DNA of 64,000 bases from Acidobacteriota bacterium (GCA_020199905.1 JAIVJS010000006.1:53386-117385); one strand, 5' to 3'; counted from the first letter of the stretch, positions 36,567 through 47,258 are shown. Numbers and translations are program-made. The notes: generated by a model from the letters alone, not told the origin.

Positions 36567-37904
36567 ATGCGCCGCCTCTCTTTCCTGTTCGCCGCGCTCC
36601 TCCTCCTCGCCCTCCCGACGCCGGCCGCGGAGCCGTCGGGCAAGCCGACGCTCGCGCTCGTCGGCGGCCGGGTGATCGACGGTTACGAAGGAAAGCCGAT
36701 CGAGGACGGCGTCGTGCTGATCGCCGGCGAGCGGATCGTGGCCGTCGGGACGCGGACCGAGGTGCCTGTCCCGCCCGGCACGCCGACGATCGACGCGCGA
36801 GGAATGAGCGTCCTGCCGGGTCTCGCCGACATGCACGTCCACCTGATGATCCTGGGACACGGCGACTACGAGCACTGGGACCGGACGTATCGGCCGAGAT
36901 TCGCCGCGGAGATCATGCCCGCGGCGGCGAGGCAGCTTCTCGAGAGCGGCGTCACGTTCGCGCGCGATCTCGGCGCGCCGCTCGAGGACATCCTCCTGGT
37001 CAAGCGGAGGATCGAGAAGGGGGAGATCCCGGGGCCCCGGCTGTTCGTGTCCGGGCCGTTTCTGCAGCACGCGCCTTACAACGACTACGAAAAGGAGTTT
37101 CGGTGGGGAGTGACCGGCGCGGCCGACGCGCGCGCGAAGGTTCGGAAGGTCGTGGACGCCGGCGTCGATCTGATCAAGCTGATCGACCAGGACCAGATGA
37201 CGGACGAAGAGGTCCGCGCGATCGTCGAAACGGCGCACGCGGCCGGACGCCCCGTCGTGGCGCACGGACATCGCGAAGACGAGATTCGCGTCGGGCTGAA
37301 GCACGGGGTCGACTGCTTCGAGCACACGGGACTCGCGACCGAGCCCGCGTACCCCGACGACATTCTTGCCGCGCTCCGCAAGCGCAACCAGGGCCTCGCC
37401 TGGTGCCCGACCGTCGAGGGGCTCTTCCTTTCCGCCTACACGGCGGACGTGTTCCCGGGCCGGCTCGACGACCCGCGCTGGCAGGCGAACCTCGCCCCCG
37501 ACCTCGTCAAGGACATTCGAGAGTCGCTCCGGAACATCACCGGCCTTCCGTACTTCCAGCTGGTCCGCCGCCGGCTGCCGACGCTGGCCGCGAAATTCAA
37601 GCAGCTGCGCGATACCGGCGTCACGCTCCTCGTCGGCACCGACTCCGGGATTCCGGGAAACTTTCACACCGATTCGACGTGGCGCGAGCTCGCGACGTGG
37701 GTCGATCTCGGGATGACTCCGATGCAGGCGATCGCCGGCGCCACCCGCTGGCCTGCCGTCTGGTTGAAGCGCGAAAAGGACCTCGGGACTCTGGCGCCCG
37801 GGCGGTTCGCGGACGTCATCGCGGTCAAAGGAGACGTCCTCACCCACATCGACCTTCTGCAGCGGGTCGACGTCGTGATCAAGAACGGAGTTCGCGTCCG
37901 GTAG
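36567..37904 (+). CDS. Secreted amidohydrolase (imidazolonepropionase-like)
   Basis: 445 residues with a signal peptide (LSFLFAALLLLALPTPAAEP). TIM-barrel amidohydrolase motifs: metal HxH in ADMHVHL, Lys in DLIKLIDQD, His in PVVAHGH, His in CFEHTG, and Asp in LLVGTDSG. The beta-sandwich halves are at the ends (ALVGGRVIDGYEGKPIEDG; GRFADVIAVKGDVL). Such secreted enzymes hydrolyse amide or ester bonds of small molecules or Xaa-Pro dipeptides; the substrate is unknown. It is divergent from the oxidoreductase gene. Confidence 0.88.
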   Translation: MRRLSFLFAALLLLALPTPAAEPSGKPTLALVGGRVIDGYEGKPIEDGVVLIAGERIVAVGTRTEVPVPPGTPTIDARGMSVLPGLADMHVHLMILGHGDYEHWDRTYRPRFAAEIMPAAARQLLESGVTFARDLGAPLEDILLVKRRIEKGEIPGPRLFVSGPFLQHAPYNDYEKEFRWGVTGAADARAKVRKVVDAGVDLIKLIDQDQMTDEEVRAIVETAHAAGRPVVAHGHREDEIRVGLKHGVDCFEHTGLATEPAYPDDILAALRKRNQGLAWCPTVEGLFLSAYTADVFPGRLDDPRWQANLAPDLVKDIRESLRNITGLPYFQLVRRRLPTLAAKFKQLRDTGVTLLVGTDSGIPGNFHTDSTWRELATWVDLGMTPMQAIAGATRWPAVWLKREKDLGTLAPGRFADVIAVKGDVLTHIDLLQRVDVVIKNGVRVR

Positions 37905-37954
37905 GCGGTGTCCCCGGGTTGGCAATTGCAGGGAAGTCCCTGCGGGGAGAATCG

Positions 37955-38158
37955 ATGGAAGACATGAACAGAGGAACGAGCGAAAAGGATCGTGCGATCG
38001 TCGATGAGCTCCGCGAGCTCGGGCGGTCTTTCTCGGCGCTCGGGCGGACGGTCTTCGAGGAAGGCCGTGTCCTCTCGGCGGATCTCCTGAAGTCGGCGCG
38101 CGAGGCCGTGGACCGCGCCCGCACCGAGATCGAGAGAATGGCGCGGGAGAAGAAATGA
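37955..38158 (+). CDS. Small charged helical protein, 67 residues
   Basis: Begins MEDMNRGTSEKD and is almost entirely amphipathic helix (VDELRELGRSFSALGRTVFEE; AREAVDRARTEIERMAREKK). GGGGAGA precedes the ATG at 5 nt. It is hidden in the ORF track inside a longer shadow frame. The TGA overlaps the ATG of the next gene. I do not recognise a family; its size and charge suggest a small coiled-coil or membrane-associated adaptor. Confidence 0.7.
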   Translation: MEDMNRGTSEKDRAIVDELRELGRSFSALGRTVFEEGRVLSADLLKSAREAVDRARTEIERMAREKK

Positions 38159-38496
38159 CGACTCGGTCGGGCCCCGCCGCGCTCGCGATCATCGTCGCGG
38201 CGGCCCTCCTGGGCTCGGCTTGCGCGAGCGGCAACCCGAGAGCCCGGCGGGACGCGGCCTTCAAATCGCTCGAGGCCACCGTGGTCGATCGCGAGCACGA
38301 AAACCCGGGCAGCCGCGGCGCGAGCTTCGCCGGAAACGGGAACTACTACCTCGTCTTCGAGGCGCGTGAGGGCGAAGCGACCGTGCGCTACCGCTTCCAG
38401 GTCACGATGGTTCAGTACAACCACTACGCGGAAGGCAGCCGCGTCCAGATCATCGTGGGAGACAACCAGCTTCGGGACATCCGGCCTCTTCGCTGA
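38155..38496 (+). CDS. Small exported protein, possible lipoprotein
   Basis: 113 residues. The N-terminal hydrophobic segment ends LLGSACASG, which looks like a lipobox, but the -3 residue is Gly, so lipidation is uncertain. The mature part is beta-rich (GNGNYYLVFEAREGEATVRYRFQV). Function is unknown. The ATGA overlap with the preceding small gene implies coupled translation. Confidence 0.72.
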   Translation: MTTRSGPAALAIIVAAALLGSACASGNPRARRDAAFKSLEATVVDREHENPGSRGASFAGNGNYYLVFEAREGEATVRYRFQVTMVQYNHYAEGSRVQIIVGDNQLRDIRPLR

Positions 38497-38663
38497 CCGG
38501 CTGATTCGACGGCCGGCCGCGGCAGGCGCTTACGTTCAGAACGAGACGCGCGGCAGATTCAGGGTCATCCGGGAGACCATCGGTCGCGGGACGAGCGGCG
38601 CGGCGGCGGGGACGAGCCTGCCGTCCGGCGGACGAGCGAAGCCCGGCGAGTCAATAGAATCGG

Positions 38664-41600
38664 TTGGTGGCCTCTCACCCTCTCGCCGCGTTTACGGAGC
38701 CGGTCCGCCGGTGGTTCGAGGGGTCGTTTGCCGAGGCGACCCGGGCGCAGGCGAAGGGCTGGCCCCCGATCGTCGCCGGGCAGTCGACCCTGCTGCTCGC
38801 GCCCACGGGCTCCGGAAAGACGCTCGCGGCTTTTCTGACGGCGATCGACCGGCTTCTCTTCTCGCCCGTTCCGCCGAAGCTCGAGCGCTGCCGGGTCCTG
38901 TACGTGTCGCCTCTGAAGGCCCTCGCCGTGGACGTCGAGAGAAACCTCCGCGCCCCGCTCGCCGGAATCGCCGCCGTGGCCGGGCGGTCCGGAATCGCCG
39001 TCCACTCGCCCACCGTCGGCATCCGGACGGGCGACACCCCGTCCGCCGACCGGGCGCGAATGGTCCGGACGCCTCCCGACGTCCTGATCACGACGCCGGA
39101 ATCGCTGTACCTCCTGCTCACCTCCGGCGCGAGATCGATGCTGCCCTGGATCGAGACCGTCATCGTCGACGAGATCCATTCCCTCGTCTCGGGCAAACGC
39201 GGCGCGCACCTGTTTCTGTCGCTCGAGCGGCTCGAGGCGATCCGGCATCCGGGCTCGCGGCCTCTGCAGCGCATCGGACTCTCGGCGACGCAGCGCCCGC
39301 TCGAAGAGATCGCCCGCCTTCTCGGCGGCGGCGAGCCCTCACCCGGCGGCGTCTGGCGGCCCCGGCCCGTGTCGATCGTCGACGCGGGGCACCGCAAGGC
39401 GTTCGATCTCACGGTGGAGGTTCCCGTCGAGGACATGTCCCGAATGGGAGAGACGGTCGACGAAATTCCCTCCGGGCCGGCGGCGGCGGGTCCCACGCGC
39501 CGTTCGATCTGGCCGTCGATCCATCCGCGCCTGGTCGAGCTCGTTCGCGCCCATCGCTCGACGATGATCTTCGTCAACAGCCGGCGCCTCGCGGAGAGAC
39601 TCGCCTCGGCATTGAACGAGGTCGCGGGCGAAGAGATCGCGCTCGCGCACCACGGATCGATCGCGCGCGAGAAGCGGCTCGAGACCGAGGACCGCCTGAA
39701 GCGCGGCGAGCTGCCCGCCATCGTCGCCACGTCGTCGCTCGAGCTCGGCATCGACATGGGCGCCGTGGATCTCGTCGTCCAGATCGAGGCCCCCCCGTCG
39801 GTCGCGTCCGGAATCCAGCGGATCGGTCGCGGCGGCCACTCGGTCGGCGCCGTCTCGCGCGGCGTCATTTTCCCGAAGTACCGCGGGGACCTCCTCGCAT
39901 GCGCCGCCGTCACGGTGCGAATGGCCGAGGGCAAGGTCGAGGAAACGTTCTATCCGCGCAACCCCCTCGACGTTCTGGCGCAGCAGGTCGTTGCCATCGT
40001 CTCGGCCGGACCCGTCGCGACCGACGCTCTGTACGACCTCGTGCGCGGCGCGGCGCCCTTTGCCGAGCTTCCCCGCGGCTCGTTCGAAGGCGTGCTCGAC
40101 ATGCTCTCCGGGCGGTACCCCTCCGACGAGTTCGCCGAGCTCAGGCCCCGCATCACGTGGGATCGGGTCGGGGGGACCGTGCGCGCGCGGGAAGGCGCCG
40201 GCCGGGTCGCCATCATCAACGGAGGGACCATCCCCGACCGCGGACTTTTCGGGGTCTTTCTCGCGGGCGACTCCGGCAGCGAAGACAAGGCGAGGAGCCG
40301 GCGGGTAGGCGAGCTCGACGAGGAAATGGTCTTCGAGTCACGCCCCGGCGACGTGTTTCTCCTGGGCGCGTCGTCGTGGCGGATCGAAGAGATCACGCAC
40401 GACCGCGTCCTCGTCAGTCCGGCGCCGGGCCAGCCCGGCAAGATGCCCTTCTGGCACGGCGATCGCCCGGGCCGTCCGCCGGAGTTCGGCCGCGCGATCG
40501 GGCAGCTCGCGAGAGAGCTGTCGACGGCCACGAGAGAGGAGGCGCTCGGGCGGCTGACCCGCGACCACGGTCTCGATGCCCGCGCGGCCTCCAACCTCGT
40601 CGCCTATCTCACCGAACAAACGGAGGCGACGGGAGAAGTGCCGAGCGACCGCGCGATCGTCGTCGAGCGGTACCTGGATGAGATCGGCGACTGGCGCGTC
40701 TGCGTCCTGACGCCCTTCGGAGCCCGGGTGCACGCGCCGTGGGCGATGGCCGTCGTCGCGCGCCTGCGTGAAGAGCGCGGGTCGGAGATCGAGATGATGT
40801 GGTCCGACGACGGCATGGTGTTCCGGCTTCCCGAGTCGGACGAGGCGCCGGACGTGTCCCTCTTTCTGCCCCCGGCGGACGAGGTGGAGGACCTCCTGGT
40901 CGGCGCTCTCGGGCAGACGTCCCTCTTCGCCGCGCGATTCCGGGAGAACGCCGCGCGCGTTCGCCGCCGCGATTCTTTTTTCCTACGTCGCCAACTTCGT
41001 CTACGACGGCGATGCCCCGCTCGCGGAGCGCCGCGCGCAGGCGCTGTCCGTCGACCAGGCGCAGCTGAAGGAACTGCTCGGACAGGCGGAGCTTCGGGAC
41101 CTGCTCGATCCCGACGCGATCGAGGAGCTCGGGCGCTCGCTCCAGCGTCTCGACGGCGCGCGGCCGGTGCGGCACGCCGACGCGCTGCACGATCTGCTGC
41201 TCAGCCTCGGTGACCTGACCGTCGAGGAGATCCGCCTGCGCTCGCAGCCTCCCGAGGCCGCCGACGAGTGGCTCGATTCGCTCGAGCGGGACCGCCGTGC
41301 ACTGCGGGTTGCGATCGCCGGCGAGCGCCGCTGGATTGCCGCCGAAGACGCCGGCCGGATGCGCGACGCCCTCGGGATCGTCATTCCTCCCGGCCTGCCC
41401 GACGCGTTTCTGGAGTCTCCCCGCGATCCTCTGGGCGACGTCGTGTCCCGATACGCCAGGACGCACCCGCCGTTTCTGGCGGAGTCGGCCGCAGCGCGAT
41501 TCGATCTGCCGATCGCGTCGGTGAGGCAGGCGCTCGAGCGCCTGGCCGCCGCGGGACGAGTGGTGGAGGGCGAGTTTCTTCCGGCGGGCCGCGCGCGCGA

Positions 41601-42969
41601 GTGGTGCGATGCGGAAGTCCTGCGCTCCCTGAAGCGCCGCTCGCTCGCCCGGCTCCGGCGGGAGGTGGAGCCCGTGCTGCCGGCCGCGCTCGGCCGGTTC
41701 TCCGCGGACTGGCAGGGCGTGCGCTCCCCGCGCAAGGGCCTCGATGCCCTCCTCTCGGCCATCGAGCAGCTGCAGGGCTGCCCGCTGCCGGCTTCCGTGC
41801 TCGAGAGCGAGATCCTCCCCGCGCGCGTCACCGGCTACAAGCCCGCGGACCTCGATCTGCTCTGCGCCGCAGGAGAGGTGATGTGGCGGGGGATCGAGTC
41901 GGTGGGCCCCTCGGACGGGCGGATTGCGCTGCATCTGCCCGACCGATACGCGCTCCTCGCCCGGCCGGCGGCGTCGTCGGAAGGGGAGCTCGCCGAACGA
42001 TTGCGCCAGATCCTGTCGGCGCGCGGGGCGCTTTTCTTTTCGGATCTCGTGACAGAGACGGGCGCCTTCGCGGGCGACGTTCTCCGATCGCTCTGGGACC
42101 TCGTCTGGGCCGGTGAAGCGACCAACGACACTCTGGCGCCCCTCCGCTCCTTCCTGAAAGGTGGGACGTCCGAAGAACGGAGGAACTTTCGCGGGCGGTC
42201 CTTCCGGAGCCGCCGCTCGGGTCCTCCGGGCAGTGAGGGGCGATGGTCGCTTCTTCCCGCCGTCGGCTCCGCCGGGCCGAGCGAGACCGAGCGCCGCACG
42301 GCCCTCGCAGCCTCTCTGCTCGAACGGTACGGAGTCGTGACGCGCGAAGCGGTGCACGCCGAAGGGATCGTGGGAGGGTTTTCGACCGTGTATCCGATCT
42401 TCCAGGCCATGGAGCAGGCGGGCCGGATCCGGCGCGGCTATTTCGTCGCTGGGCTCGGCGCCACGCAATTCGCCCTGCCGGGCGCTGACGACCGGCTGCG
42501 GTCCTCGCGCGAGCCGGAGCCCGAGGGCGAGGGACGGACGTGGATCCTGGCCGCGGCAGACCCCGCGAACCCGTACGGCGCCGCGGTGTCGTGGCCGGAG
42601 ACCTCCGGCGCGTCCCCGCGCCCCTCCCGCGCGGCGGGGGCGCGCGTGCTGCTTCGAGAGGGGGAGCTTCTGGCCGCGTCGGGGCGCGGGGAAAGAACCC
42701 TGATCACGTTTCTTCCTCCGGAAGAGCCGGAGCGGACCGAGGCGGCCCGGGCGATCGCGTCGACTCTCGCCGGCCTCGTCGAAGAGGGCCGGCGCCGCGC
42801 CGTCCTGATCGGACGCATCGACGGCGCGGACCCCGGGATCTCGCCTCTCGCTCCCTTTCTCATCGCGGCGGGCTTCACGCTCGGGAGTCGCGGATTCTTG
42901 AAACGCGGGGCGGGCCTCCGGCCGCCCGGCCCCCAGGACAACACGCGCTCCTCCGCATCCGATGCCTGA
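38664..42969 (+). pseudogene. lhr: lhr-type DNA helicase gene, broken by an internal out-of-frame deletion
   Basis: The first part (ORF 38664-41213) has Lhr helicase motifs: TGSGKTLAAFL (Walker A), SPLKALAVD, TTPESLYLLL, DEIHS, LSATQRP, VNSRRLAERLA, SSLELGIDMGAVDL and QRIGRGGHSVG. At about 40955-40965 it reads FRENAAR and then leaves frame. A different frame resumes at FAAAILFSYVANFVYDGDAPLAERRAQAL and runs to 42969 with the C-terminal Lhr domains; the ORF track shows it only from 41167. In Lhr proteins these two motifs are separated by about 70 residues, so about 200-230 bases are missing. Without repair the protein is cut at the winged-helix region. The end overlaps nei2 by 8 bases. Confidence 0.87.
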
Positions 42970-43786
42970 AGGAGACACGATCCTGCGCGCCGCGCGGACG
43001 CTGGCGCGGGCGCTCGAAGGCAAAGAGATCGTCCGGTGGTGGTCGCCGCTTCCGACGTTGTCGGACGGGGCTTTCGCGGGAAGCCGGGTTGTCCGCGTGG
43101 AAGCGCGCGGGAAACATCTGCTGATGCACTTCGACGACGGCCGGGTCCTCCACTCTCACATGCAGATGGTCGGATCCTGGCACGTCTACAGGCCCGGAGA
43201 GACGTGGCGCAAGCCCGAGCGGCTGGCGCGGGCGGTTCTTCAGACCGTTGACTTCGTCGCGGTGTGCTTCAACGCGCCGGTGTTGGAGATTCTGACCTCC
43301 AGAGGTCTCTCCCGCCACGAGCGGCTCGCGCGTCTCGGTCCGGATCTCCTCTCCGAGTCTTTTGACCCCGAGGCGGCTCGCGTCCGTCTTCGAGCAATCC
43401 AGGACTTGCCGATCGGCGAAGCCCTGCTGGCCCAGAACGCTCTCGCGGGAATCGGGAACATCTACAAGTCCGAGTCTCTCTTCGCGGCGCAAACAAGCCC
43501 GTTCCTGCCCGTGGCACTCATGTCGGACGCGGAGATCGACCGGATTGTTCATTCTGCGCGCCAACTGATGTTGGCGAACGTCTTTTCGGCCGGAAGGGCC
43601 CGCACCACACGAGCCGGGTCGACGGGACCACGGTATTCCGTCTATCGGCGTTCCGGACTTCCGTGTCTCTCCTGCGGCACTCGCATCCGCATGCGCCGGC
43701 AGGGGACGTCGGGGCGCTCGACCTACTGGTGCCCCTGCTGCCAGCCGGCTCGCGGCGCAGCACCGCCGGGGGAAGAACTGAAATAG
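42962..43786 (+). CDS. nei2: Fpg/Nei-family DNA glycosylase (endonuclease VIII-like)
   Basis: 274 residues. It begins MPEGDTI (catalytic Pro1-Glu2 with Met removed). VRVEARGKHLLMHF holds the conserved Lys. The helix-two-turn-helix region is PIGEALLAQNALAGIGNIYKSE, and the zinc finger is CLSC...CPCC. It removes oxidised bases and cuts the strand in base-excision repair. The ATG overlaps the lhr stop, so the two are co-translated. A dead copy of the same gene pair lies at 56.99-57.98 kb. Confidence 0.94.
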   Translation: MPEGDTILRAARTLARALEGKEIVRWWSPLPTLSDGAFAGSRVVRVEARGKHLLMHFDDGRVLHSHMQMVGSWHVYRPGETWRKPERLARAVLQTVDFVAVCFNAPVLEILTSRGLSRHERLARLGPDLLSESFDPEAARVRLRAIQDLPIGEALLAQNALAGIGNIYKSESLFAAQTSPFLPVALMSDAEIDRIVHSARQLMLANVFSAGRARTTRAGSTGPRYSVYRRSGLPCLSCGTRIRMRRQGTSGRSTYWCPCCQPARGAAPPGEELK

Positions 43787-43821
43787 GATTTCAGGCCTCG
43801 GTTTGCAGATGGAGGGTCTCC

Positions 43822-44790
43822 ATGGGATTCCGCACGCTCTCACCGCTTCTGAGCGCCGCCCTTTTCGTGTCTCTTGCCGGGTCCGTGTCCGCACAGGAAT
43901 GGCGCGGAGGCAGGGTGCGTGTCGAGGGTTTCGTCAAGAACGAAAAAGGGGAGCCGATCGAGGGCGCCAGAGTCCACCTGCGATGGAAGCAGCACCCCGA
44001 CGGCCCCGACCTCGTCACGGATAAAAAGGGAAAGTGGGCCATGCTCGGCCTGGCCAGCGGCGCGTGGAACATCGATTTTGAAGCGCCGGGCTACCAGACG
44101 CGACAGATCGCGGCTCAGTTGAAGGAGACCGAGCGCAACCCTCCTATCGACGTCCAGCTCCAGGCTCTCCAGCCGGCCCCGGCCGCGCGGGAGCAGGAGC
44201 AGATCCTCGTCGGCGGCAGCAGGATTTCCAAAGAAACCTCGGAGGCCATCGATAAGGCCAACGCGGCCTTCGGTGCGAAGAAGTACGCCGAGGCGCGGGA
44301 GAACTACGCTCTGGCGCTGACGGAGATTCCCGCCAACGCTCCGCTGCTGATGCGGCTGGCCGCGTCGTACTACGGGGAAGGCAACTTCGAAAAGGCCATC
44401 CAGTACGCGCGCCTGGCCGCGGACAAGGACCCGCAGGACCCGACGCCCTGGCGCCTGATCGCGGAGCTCGAGCTCCAGGGCGGCAACCTGGAGGCGGGGC
44501 AGGCGGCGCTCTCCAGGGTGCCGGAAGACAAGATCAAGGACGGGCAGCCGTATCTGAACATCGGCATACTCCTGCTCAACAAGAAGAAGACGTCGGAGGC
44601 GGAGGCCGCTCTGAGCAAAGCCGTGGCGGTTCAGCCCGGTCTGGCCGACGCCTATTACATGCGTGCGCTGGCCCGCATCCAGCTGAAAAAGAAGTCAGAG
44701 GCCCGCGCCGACCTGGAGAAATACCTCCAGCTCGCGCCCAACGGCACAGAGGCCAGGGACGCTCGCGACATGCTGAAAACGCTGTCGTGA
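43822..44790 (+). CDS. Secreted carboxypeptidase-regulatory-like/TPR protein (copy 1)
   Basis: 322 residues with a signal peptide (LLSAALFVSLAGSVSAQ). A beta-sandwich carboxypeptidase-regulatory-like domain follows (about 28-120, VEGFVKNEKGEPIEGARVHLRW; TDKKGKWAMLGL), then at least four TPRs to the end (PLLMRLAASYYGEGNFEKAI; AYYMRALARIQLKKKSEARADLEKYL). It is probably a periplasmic scaffold acting with the neighbouring sulfatase-fold and receptor proteins. A second copy is at 61203 and a fragment of a third at 56803. GGAGGG precedes the ATG. Confidence 0.88.
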   Translation: MGFRTLSPLLSAALFVSLAGSVSAQEWRGGRVRVEGFVKNEKGEPIEGARVHLRWKQHPDGPDLVTDKKGKWAMLGLASGAWNIDFEAPGYQTRQIAAQLKETERNPPIDVQLQALQPAPAAREQEQILVGGSRISKETSEAIDKANAAFGAKKYAEARENYALALTEIPANAPLLMRLAASYYGEGNFEKAIQYARLAADKDPQDPTPWRLIAELELQGGNLEAGQAALSRVPEDKIKDGQPYLNIGILLLNKKKTSEAEAALSKAVAVQPGLADAYYMRALARIQLKKKSEARADLEKYLQLAPNGTEARDARDMLKTLS

Positions 44791-44809
44791 TCCCGCCTTC
44801 GCGCCGGAT

Positions 44810-46969
44810 TTGAAGATTCGGCCTCGCGGGTCACGCCGGCGCGCCGCGCTGCTGCTCGGTTTAGCGCTCTGCGCGGCGGCGTGCTCGCGTCGGGGGCCCG
44901 GGGTCTTCCCTCATGCGCCGGTGATCGTCGTTTCGATCGACACTCTTCGCGCGGACCACCTGCCGGCGTACGGCTATCGCGGTGTCGACACGCCCCATCT
45001 CGACGCTCTCGCGAAGGATTCGGTCGTCTTCGACAACGCGGTCGCGCACGTTCCGTTGACACTTCCCTCTCACGTTTCGCTTTGGACCGGCCTGCTGCCC
45101 TTCCAGCACGGCGTCCGGGACAACGTGGGATATCGCATGGCCGGGAAGCATCCGACGCTCGCCGGATTTCTCCGCGCGCTCGGGTACGCGACCGGCGGAG
45201 CGGTTTCCGCGTTCGTGCTCGATCACGGCTCCGGCGTTGCCGAAGGCTTCGAGTACTACGAGGACGGAATCGAGAGCCGCGACGTCGCGGAGGCGCTGGG
45301 GCGCGTGCAGCGAGCCGGGGGCGAAACCGAGGCCCTGCTGGAGCATTGGATCGCGCGGCAGACCCCCGGACGGCCTCTCTTCGCCTTCCTGCATCTCTAC
45401 GAGCCGCATTCGCCGTACGACCCTTCCGAGCCCTTTCGGACGAAGTACGCCGGGCGGCCCTACGACGGGGAGATCGCCACAGCCGACGCGATCGTGGGAC
45501 GCTTCCTCGCCTTTACCAGAACTCGCGGAATCTACGACAGGGCCGTCGTGATCCTGCTCTCCGATCACGGCGAGGGACTCGGCGAGCATGGCGAAGACGA
45601 GCACGGCATCCTCCTCTACCGGGAGACGCTGCGGGTCCCACTCTTCGTGAAACTGCCGCGCTCGCGCGACGCGGGGCGGCGTGTGAGCGCGCCGGCGGGG
45701 CTCGCGGACGTCTTCCCGACCGTGGCTGCGCTCCTCGGGGAGAAAGCGCCCGAAGGACTCTCGGGGTTGCCGCTCCTCGAGCGCGGCGGGTCGGAACGGG
45801 CTCGCTCTGTCTACAGTGAGACGCTCTACCCGCGCTACCATTTCGGCTGGAGCGATCTCGCTTCCCTGACGGATGCCCGGTACCACTACATCGCCGCGCC
45901 GCGGGCTGAGCTCTTCGACTGGACGAGCGATCCTTCGGAGAAGACCAATCTGGCTTCGGGGCTGCCTCCGGCTTTTCGCTCGTTGCGGCTGGCGCTGGAG
46001 AAGATGGATCGGCCTCTCCAGCCCCCGGGCTCTGCCGACCCCGAAACCGTGCGGAAGCTCGCCTCGCTCGGCTACATCGGGGCCGCCGCGCCGGCCACCC
46101 ACCGGAAGGACCTGCCGGACCCCAAGGACCGGATCTCAACGCTCGGACGACTCAAGGACGCTACGCGCCTCGCCTCGGAGCACCGGGACGACGCCGCCGT
46201 GGCGCTGCTCCGGACCGTGGTTCGTGAAAACCCGCTTCTGCTCGATGGCTGGGAGACTCTTGCGCGGCTCCTGCGCGGCTCGGGTCGGCCCCGCGAGGCG
46301 ATCGCCGCCCTCGAAGAAGCCGACCGTCTTTCTCCCGCGACCGCTCCGATCCTGCTCGGCCTCGCTGATCTTCACCGAGAGACGGGCAATCTTCAAAAAG
46401 CGTGGTCGCTCGCGCAGGCGGCCGGCGCCGCGGGCGGGGCCGGGGTCCCCGGTGAGCTCGCCGAGATTGCTCTGGCACGAAAGGACCTGGCCGAGGCCGC
46501 GCGGCAGGCGGAGGCGGCGCTGGCGGGAAGCGAAACGTCTCGAGCGCCGCTCTTGACGCTCGCGCGCATTGAGCAGGCGCGAGGAAATCCGGACGGCGCG
46601 CTGCGGCAGCTGGACCGGGCGCTCGGGGTTCAGCTTCGATGGAAGCAGGGTCCGATGCGCAACCTGCAGGCGTTGCGCGGGGACGCTCTGGCCCGTCTGG
46701 GCCGCGAGCGGGAAGCCGAGGCGGCGTTCCGGGAGGAAATTGAGGCCTTCCCCGGCAATCTGGACGCCTGGTCGCGCCTGGCGGTCCTGTTTGCGGGCGG
46801 AGGCCGAGAGGCCGAGTTCCGCGGCCTGCTCGAAGAGATGACCCGGCGGGTCGGAAGCCGGCAGGCGCTGGAGACCGCCGGGCGGCTCTGCCGGATCGTC
46901 GGAGATCGCTGGTGCGCGAAGCATTGGGGCGCGAAATTGAAAGAAGTCGCTACGGCAGCCGGATCCTGA
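44810..46969 (+). CDS. Sulfatase-fold hydrolase with C-terminal TPRs (copy 1, intact)
   Basis: 719 residues. Signal/lipobox-like N-terminus (LLLGLALCAAAC), alkaline-phosphatase-superfamily domain (about 38-430) with metal motif VSIDTLRADH, active-site segment VPLTLPSHVSLWTG, LHLYEPHSPYDP and LSDHGEGLGEHGEDEHG. TPRs follow from about residue 450. The formylglycine position of true sulfatases (C/S-x-P-x-R) reads T-L-P-S-H, so the nucleophile may be Thr, as in phosphoethanolamine and lipoteichoic-acid transferases of the superfamily. Phosphodiester or transferase chemistry on envelope glycolipid is therefore as likely as sulfate removal. The TTG start is uncertain. It lies 19 bases after the preceding gene. 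Confidence 0.85.
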   Translation: MKIRPRGSRRRAALLLGLALCAAACSRRGPGVFPHAPVIVVSIDTLRADHLPAYGYRGVDTPHLDALAKDSVVFDNAVAHVPLTLPSHVSLWTGLLPFQHGVRDNVGYRMAGKHPTLAGFLRALGYATGGAVSAFVLDHGSGVAEGFEYYEDGIESRDVAEALGRVQRAGGETEALLEHWIARQTPGRPLFAFLHLYEPHSPYDPSEPFRTKYAGRPYDGEIATADAIVGRFLAFTRTRGIYDRAVVILLSDHGEGLGEHGEDEHGILLYRETLRVPLFVKLPRSRDAGRRVSAPAGLADVFPTVAALLGEKAPEGLSGLPLLERGGSERARSVYSETLYPRYHFGWSDLASLTDARYHYIAAPRAELFDWTSDPSEKTNLASGLPPAFRSLRLALEKMDRPLQPPGSADPETVRKLASLGYIGAAAPATHRKDLPDPKDRISTLGRLKDATRLASEHRDDAAVALLRTVVRENPLLLDGWETLARLLRGSGRPREAIAALEEADRLSPATAPILLGLADLHRETGNLQKAWSLAQAAGAAGGAGVPGELAEIALARKDLAEAARQAEAALAGSETSRAPLLTLARIEQARGNPDGALRQLDRALGVQLRWKQGPMRNLQALRGDALARLGREREAEAAFREEIEAFPGNLDAWSRLAVLFAGGGREAEFRGLLEEMTRRVGSRQALETAGRLCRIVGDRWCAKHWGAKLKEVATAAGS

Positions 46970-47042
46970 GTCGCTGGCAGCGTTCCTGGTCGCCACTCGC
47001 GGGTCCGATCCGGATCTTTGAATCGAATTCCAAGAAATTGAA

Positions 47043-47069
47043 TGCCCGCGATCGTCCGCGGGCACTTTT
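47043..47069 (+). terminator. Intrinsic terminator after sulfatase-fold gene 1
   Basis: 8-bp stem TGCCCGCG/CGCGGGCA with a 6-nt loop, then CTTTT. The rest of the 46970-47258 gap is relatively AT-rich and probably holds the promoter of the receptor gene. Confidence 0.85.
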
Positions 47070-47258
47070 CGCAACCGCGCATCCAAAAAAAGCTCGCAGC
47101 TTCAGCAGCTTATGGGGTTTAAGCTACAAAATAATTGTCATGTTTCACTGGCCTTTGCCTTGCTAGACAAATAGTCTCATTGGTGAAATACCGGCTCACT
47201 CCGGCGGAAAGTGTGTCGATTCCTTTCGCATTGAGTTTTCAGCTCATAAGGAGGGTGT

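Noticed and set aside
40609-43023. 804-residue minus-strand ORF
   Set aside because: Antisense of lhr. The plus-strand frames carry clear Lhr motifs.
44810-46969. Conventional formylglycine sulfatase
   Set aside because: The nucleophile position is Thr, not Cys or Ser, so I call it sulfatase-fold hydrolase only.
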